In this document: positions 5,016 through 6,445 of the stretch, in pieces | How positions within the stretch are numbered: position 1 is the stretch's first letter | How the letters are laid out: each line of letters begins with the position of its first letter | Assembly (NCBI GenBank): GCA_018894495.1 | Contig: JAHIOY010000094.1 | Location: 1-6,445, forward strand | DNA length: 6,445 bases | Direction of reading: 5' to 3' | From: Patescibacteria group bacterium | GTDB lineage: Bacteria; Patescibacteriota; Minisyncoccia; Minisyncoccales; JAHIOY01 | Notes under the pieces: model-generated | What the model was told of the DNA's origin: nothing | Database searches by the model: none | Seen by the model: only the letters and a program-made list of their open reading frames with translations | Program-made: the position numbers and the translations under genes

Positions 5016-5059
5016 TTAGGGACAGACCTCTGTAGGATCTGCAGGGGTCAGACCCCTGC
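5016..5059. repeat. Right bipartite REP unit
   Basis: The arm TTAGGGACAGACCTCT (5016-5031), a 9-nt spacer GTAGGATCT and the perfect hairpin GCAGGGGTC-A-GACCCCTGC (5041-5059). It is the inverted counterpart of 4214-4255, with the same order and spacer length and a different spacer sequence. It lies between the PilX-like stop and the transposase start, so it forms the transposase 5' leader. Confidence 0.85.
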
Positions 5060-5068
5060 AAGGTTTGT

Positions 5069-5085
5069 AAGGGGTCTGACCTCTT
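5069..5085. repeat. Third, single REP-like hairpin
   Basis: AAGGGGTCTGACCTCTT, an imperfect copy of the GGGGTCTGACCCC hairpin with one mismatch in the stem. It is separated from the right bipartite unit by another 9-nt spacer (AAGGTTTGT, 5060-5068). It touches the stop codon (TAA, 5086-5084) of the PilX-like gene. Confidence 0.7.
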
Positions 5086-6445
5086 ACTTTGTTTCTTGCC
5101 AATTGATGATTCTAAATTGATTCTCAATAAATGGAACGAAATAGGGAGGATTATAGACCAAATTAGAATCAAAATAACTTTCTCTTGTTTGGTAACCAGA
5201 ACCATTGCAGGAGCCGCCTGACCACTTAGTGCCCACTCTTCCATTGCTAATAATTGAGCCGTAAATTTCTAATGTGTCTCGGCTATTGCCGGGATAACAA
5301 TTCCTGGAAAAGCGACCCTTTTGGGCAACAAGAATTCCTCTTAATTCCATCTGATTGGGAGATTGAGGTCCAATTAAAACATTCCTTTCGCCAATTAAAG
5401 CAAAACCATCTGAGCCATCTAATGTAGTATATTCTATGTTTCCCGGCAAAACAACATCAGTGTCTAAATTGGGGTTAATGAGATTGGCTGAAGCCAAAGT
5501 TACTTTGCCTTTAATTTTTCCTTCCGGCCAAATATTATCTTCAACAAAAATCACCGAACAAGCGGCTGGAGTTGAGGTGGTATTATAAAGATACTCATTA
5601 GTAATTGTAAAATAATCATAATGCCAGCCCTCTTCTAAAGAATAGGCATAAGTTGAAGAGAGCCCGGTAATAAGCCAAATCTCAAAAGTTCCATTATCAA
5701 GAAATTTCAAATGGTAACCTTTAGCATTGGGCTCGGTGGTGGTAGAAGGCGGCAAATAAATTCCGCTGACTTGGGCAGTGGTTTTCATTTGAGCCAAATC
5801 CATAGTGATGGCGGCAAAATCAAAAGGGGGAACAGGAAAAGAAAATAAATCAGGATTTGAATTTAAAGTGGTGGTGAAGACACCGGGACAGCGGCAGGCC
5901 GTGCCTTCTGCGGCGCAACCTAAAGGACAACTTAAATAATTACAGCCAAAAGAAGAAGCGCAAAGCCAGGTCTCTTTAGCCGAAGTAACGATTGATTGAT
6001 TTTCTCCATCAAATCTAATGCCGCCGTTTGAATGATAAGGTCCCCTGATTTCATGGTCTGCGCCAACATAGACATTGTCATTTATAATGTAAGAATACTT
6101 TGCTACCGAGGATTTGCCGTATAAGGCCTTAACTTTTCTTTTAATCTGGGGATAATCTTTTGTCCAGCCAGTAGCCATAATCTCTCTGCCGGTAGTGGTG
6201 CCGCAATTCGTCGTGGTAACGATTGATAAAGTTGAAGTGCCAATAAAATTTCCGGTTAGGTCTTCCACTCCTATTTCAGATTTGCAATTAGCTTCCACTC
6301 CGTTATTTAAGCACCATCGGTAATAATTAACTCCGGCTTCAGCAACTCCTAATGCTTCATTCCAAGCCAATTTTTGGGCTGAAATTTTCAATTGTAAAAG
6401 AATAAATCCCAAAAGCCCGCCTAATAAAATCAGAAATACTGTTCC
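5084..6445 (-). CDS. PilX-like cysteine-rich surface protein (N-terminus outside window)
   Basis: The visible 453 residues of a probable pilus-associated exported protein; the start lies beyond 6445. It opens in a membrane segment (GTVFLILLGGLLGFILLQL, 1-19) followed by AWNEALGVAEAGVNYYRW (27-44), matching the ALxxAEAGxxYYxW pattern after the membrane helix of PilX-type minor pilin-like proteins. A long beta-rich, Thr-rich outer part follows, with six cysteines in 25 residues (162, 168, 173, 177, 184, 186) and twelve in all. The last part has the family-like ending IYGSIISNGRVG, YFDSNLVYNPPYFVP and RIINWQETK. Twelve cysteines would allow full disulfide pairing outside the cell. It precedes pilMNO, now separated from it by the transposase element. 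PilX-like is by pattern; the exact family and role are uncertain. Confidence 0.8.
   Translation of the reverse strand, partial: GTVFLILLGGLLGFILLQLKISAQKLAWNEALGVAEAGVNYYRWCLNNGVEANCKSEIGVEDLTGNFIGTSTLSIVTTTNCGTTTGREIMATGWTKDYPQIKRKVKALYGKSSVAKYSYIINDNVYVGADHEIRGPYHSNGGIRFDGENQSIVTSAKETWLCASSFGCNYLSCPLGCAAEGTACRCPGVFTTTLNSNPDLFSFPVPPFDFAAITMDLAQMKTTAQVSGIYLPPSTTTEPNAKGYHLKFLDNGTFEIWLITGLSSTYAYSLEEGWHYDYFTITNEYLYNTTSTPAACSVIFVEDNIWPEGKIKGKVTLASANLINPNLDTDVVLPGNIEYTTLDGSDGFALIGERNVLIGPQSPNQMELRGILVAQKGRFSRNCYPGNSRDTLEIYGSIISNGRVGTKWSGGSCNGSGYQTRESYFDSNLVYNPPYFVPFIENQFRIINWQETK

Larger units (their letters stand above)
4199..5085 (-). mobile_element. REP-associated tyrosine transposase element inserted in the pilus locus
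   Basis: A transposase gene bracketed by inverted copies of one palindromic unit: AGAGGTCTGTCCCTAA next to the gene, a 9-nt spacer, then AGGGGTCTGACCCCTGC on the outside. The left copy is 4214-4255 and the right is 5016-5059 plus a further hairpin at 5069-5085. It fills the space between the PilX-like stop codon and the pilM start. Outer limits are approximate, since this class leaves no target duplication to mark them. Confidence 0.75.

Noticed and set aside
5011..5244. N-terminal extension of the transposase frame up to 5244.
   Set aside because: The added residues are encoded by the REP hairpins and by the end of the PilX-like gene in another frame. The family start fits the ATG at 5010.

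Overview
The window looks like part of a Candidate Phyla Radiation (Patescibacteria, probably Parcubacteria-like) genome. This is inferred from the AT-rich, tightly packed genes, a short pilMNO set with no recognisable pilP or pilQ in view, a CPR-type REP-associated transposase, and intergenic spaces filled with small hairpin repeats rather than clear Shine-Dalgarno sites. TGA is used as a stop throughout, so there is no sign of the SR1/Gracilibacteria code. Every gene I can support lies on the minus strand, so the biological reading order runs from 6445 down to 1.

Reading that way, 6445-5084 is the body of a large, cysteine-rich, PilX-like surface protein whose extreme N-terminus is outside the window. 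A REP-associated tyrosine transposase (4252-5010) with inverted copies of a bipartite palindromic repeat sits exactly between that gene's stop codon and the pilM start. Then come pilM (3091-4188), pilN (2388-2969), pilO (1850-2401) and a 116-residue single-pass membrane protein (1439-1789). Together PilM, PilN and PilO form the inner-membrane alignment complex of a type IV pilus. The small protein occupies the place of PilP but is not recognisably PilP.

The junction between pilO and the small gene is the oddest feature. Two 32-bp tandem units each carry a perfect hairpin and an 11-codon mini-ORF. The pilO stop, both mini-ORFs and the next gene are chained by three ATGA stop/start overlaps spaced exactly 32 nt apart.

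Below this module lie a tRNA-Arg(UCU) with an encoded CCA and a good promoter, a two-gene DUF4258/DUF2283-like pair that starts only 6 nt after the tRNA, and the remains of a short asparaginase. The asparaginase has lost its N-terminus next to a 49-bp palindrome and carries an internal frameshifting deletion. A spacer with three GC-rich hairpins follows, then the first 51 codons of a DEAD-box RNA helicase running off the left edge.
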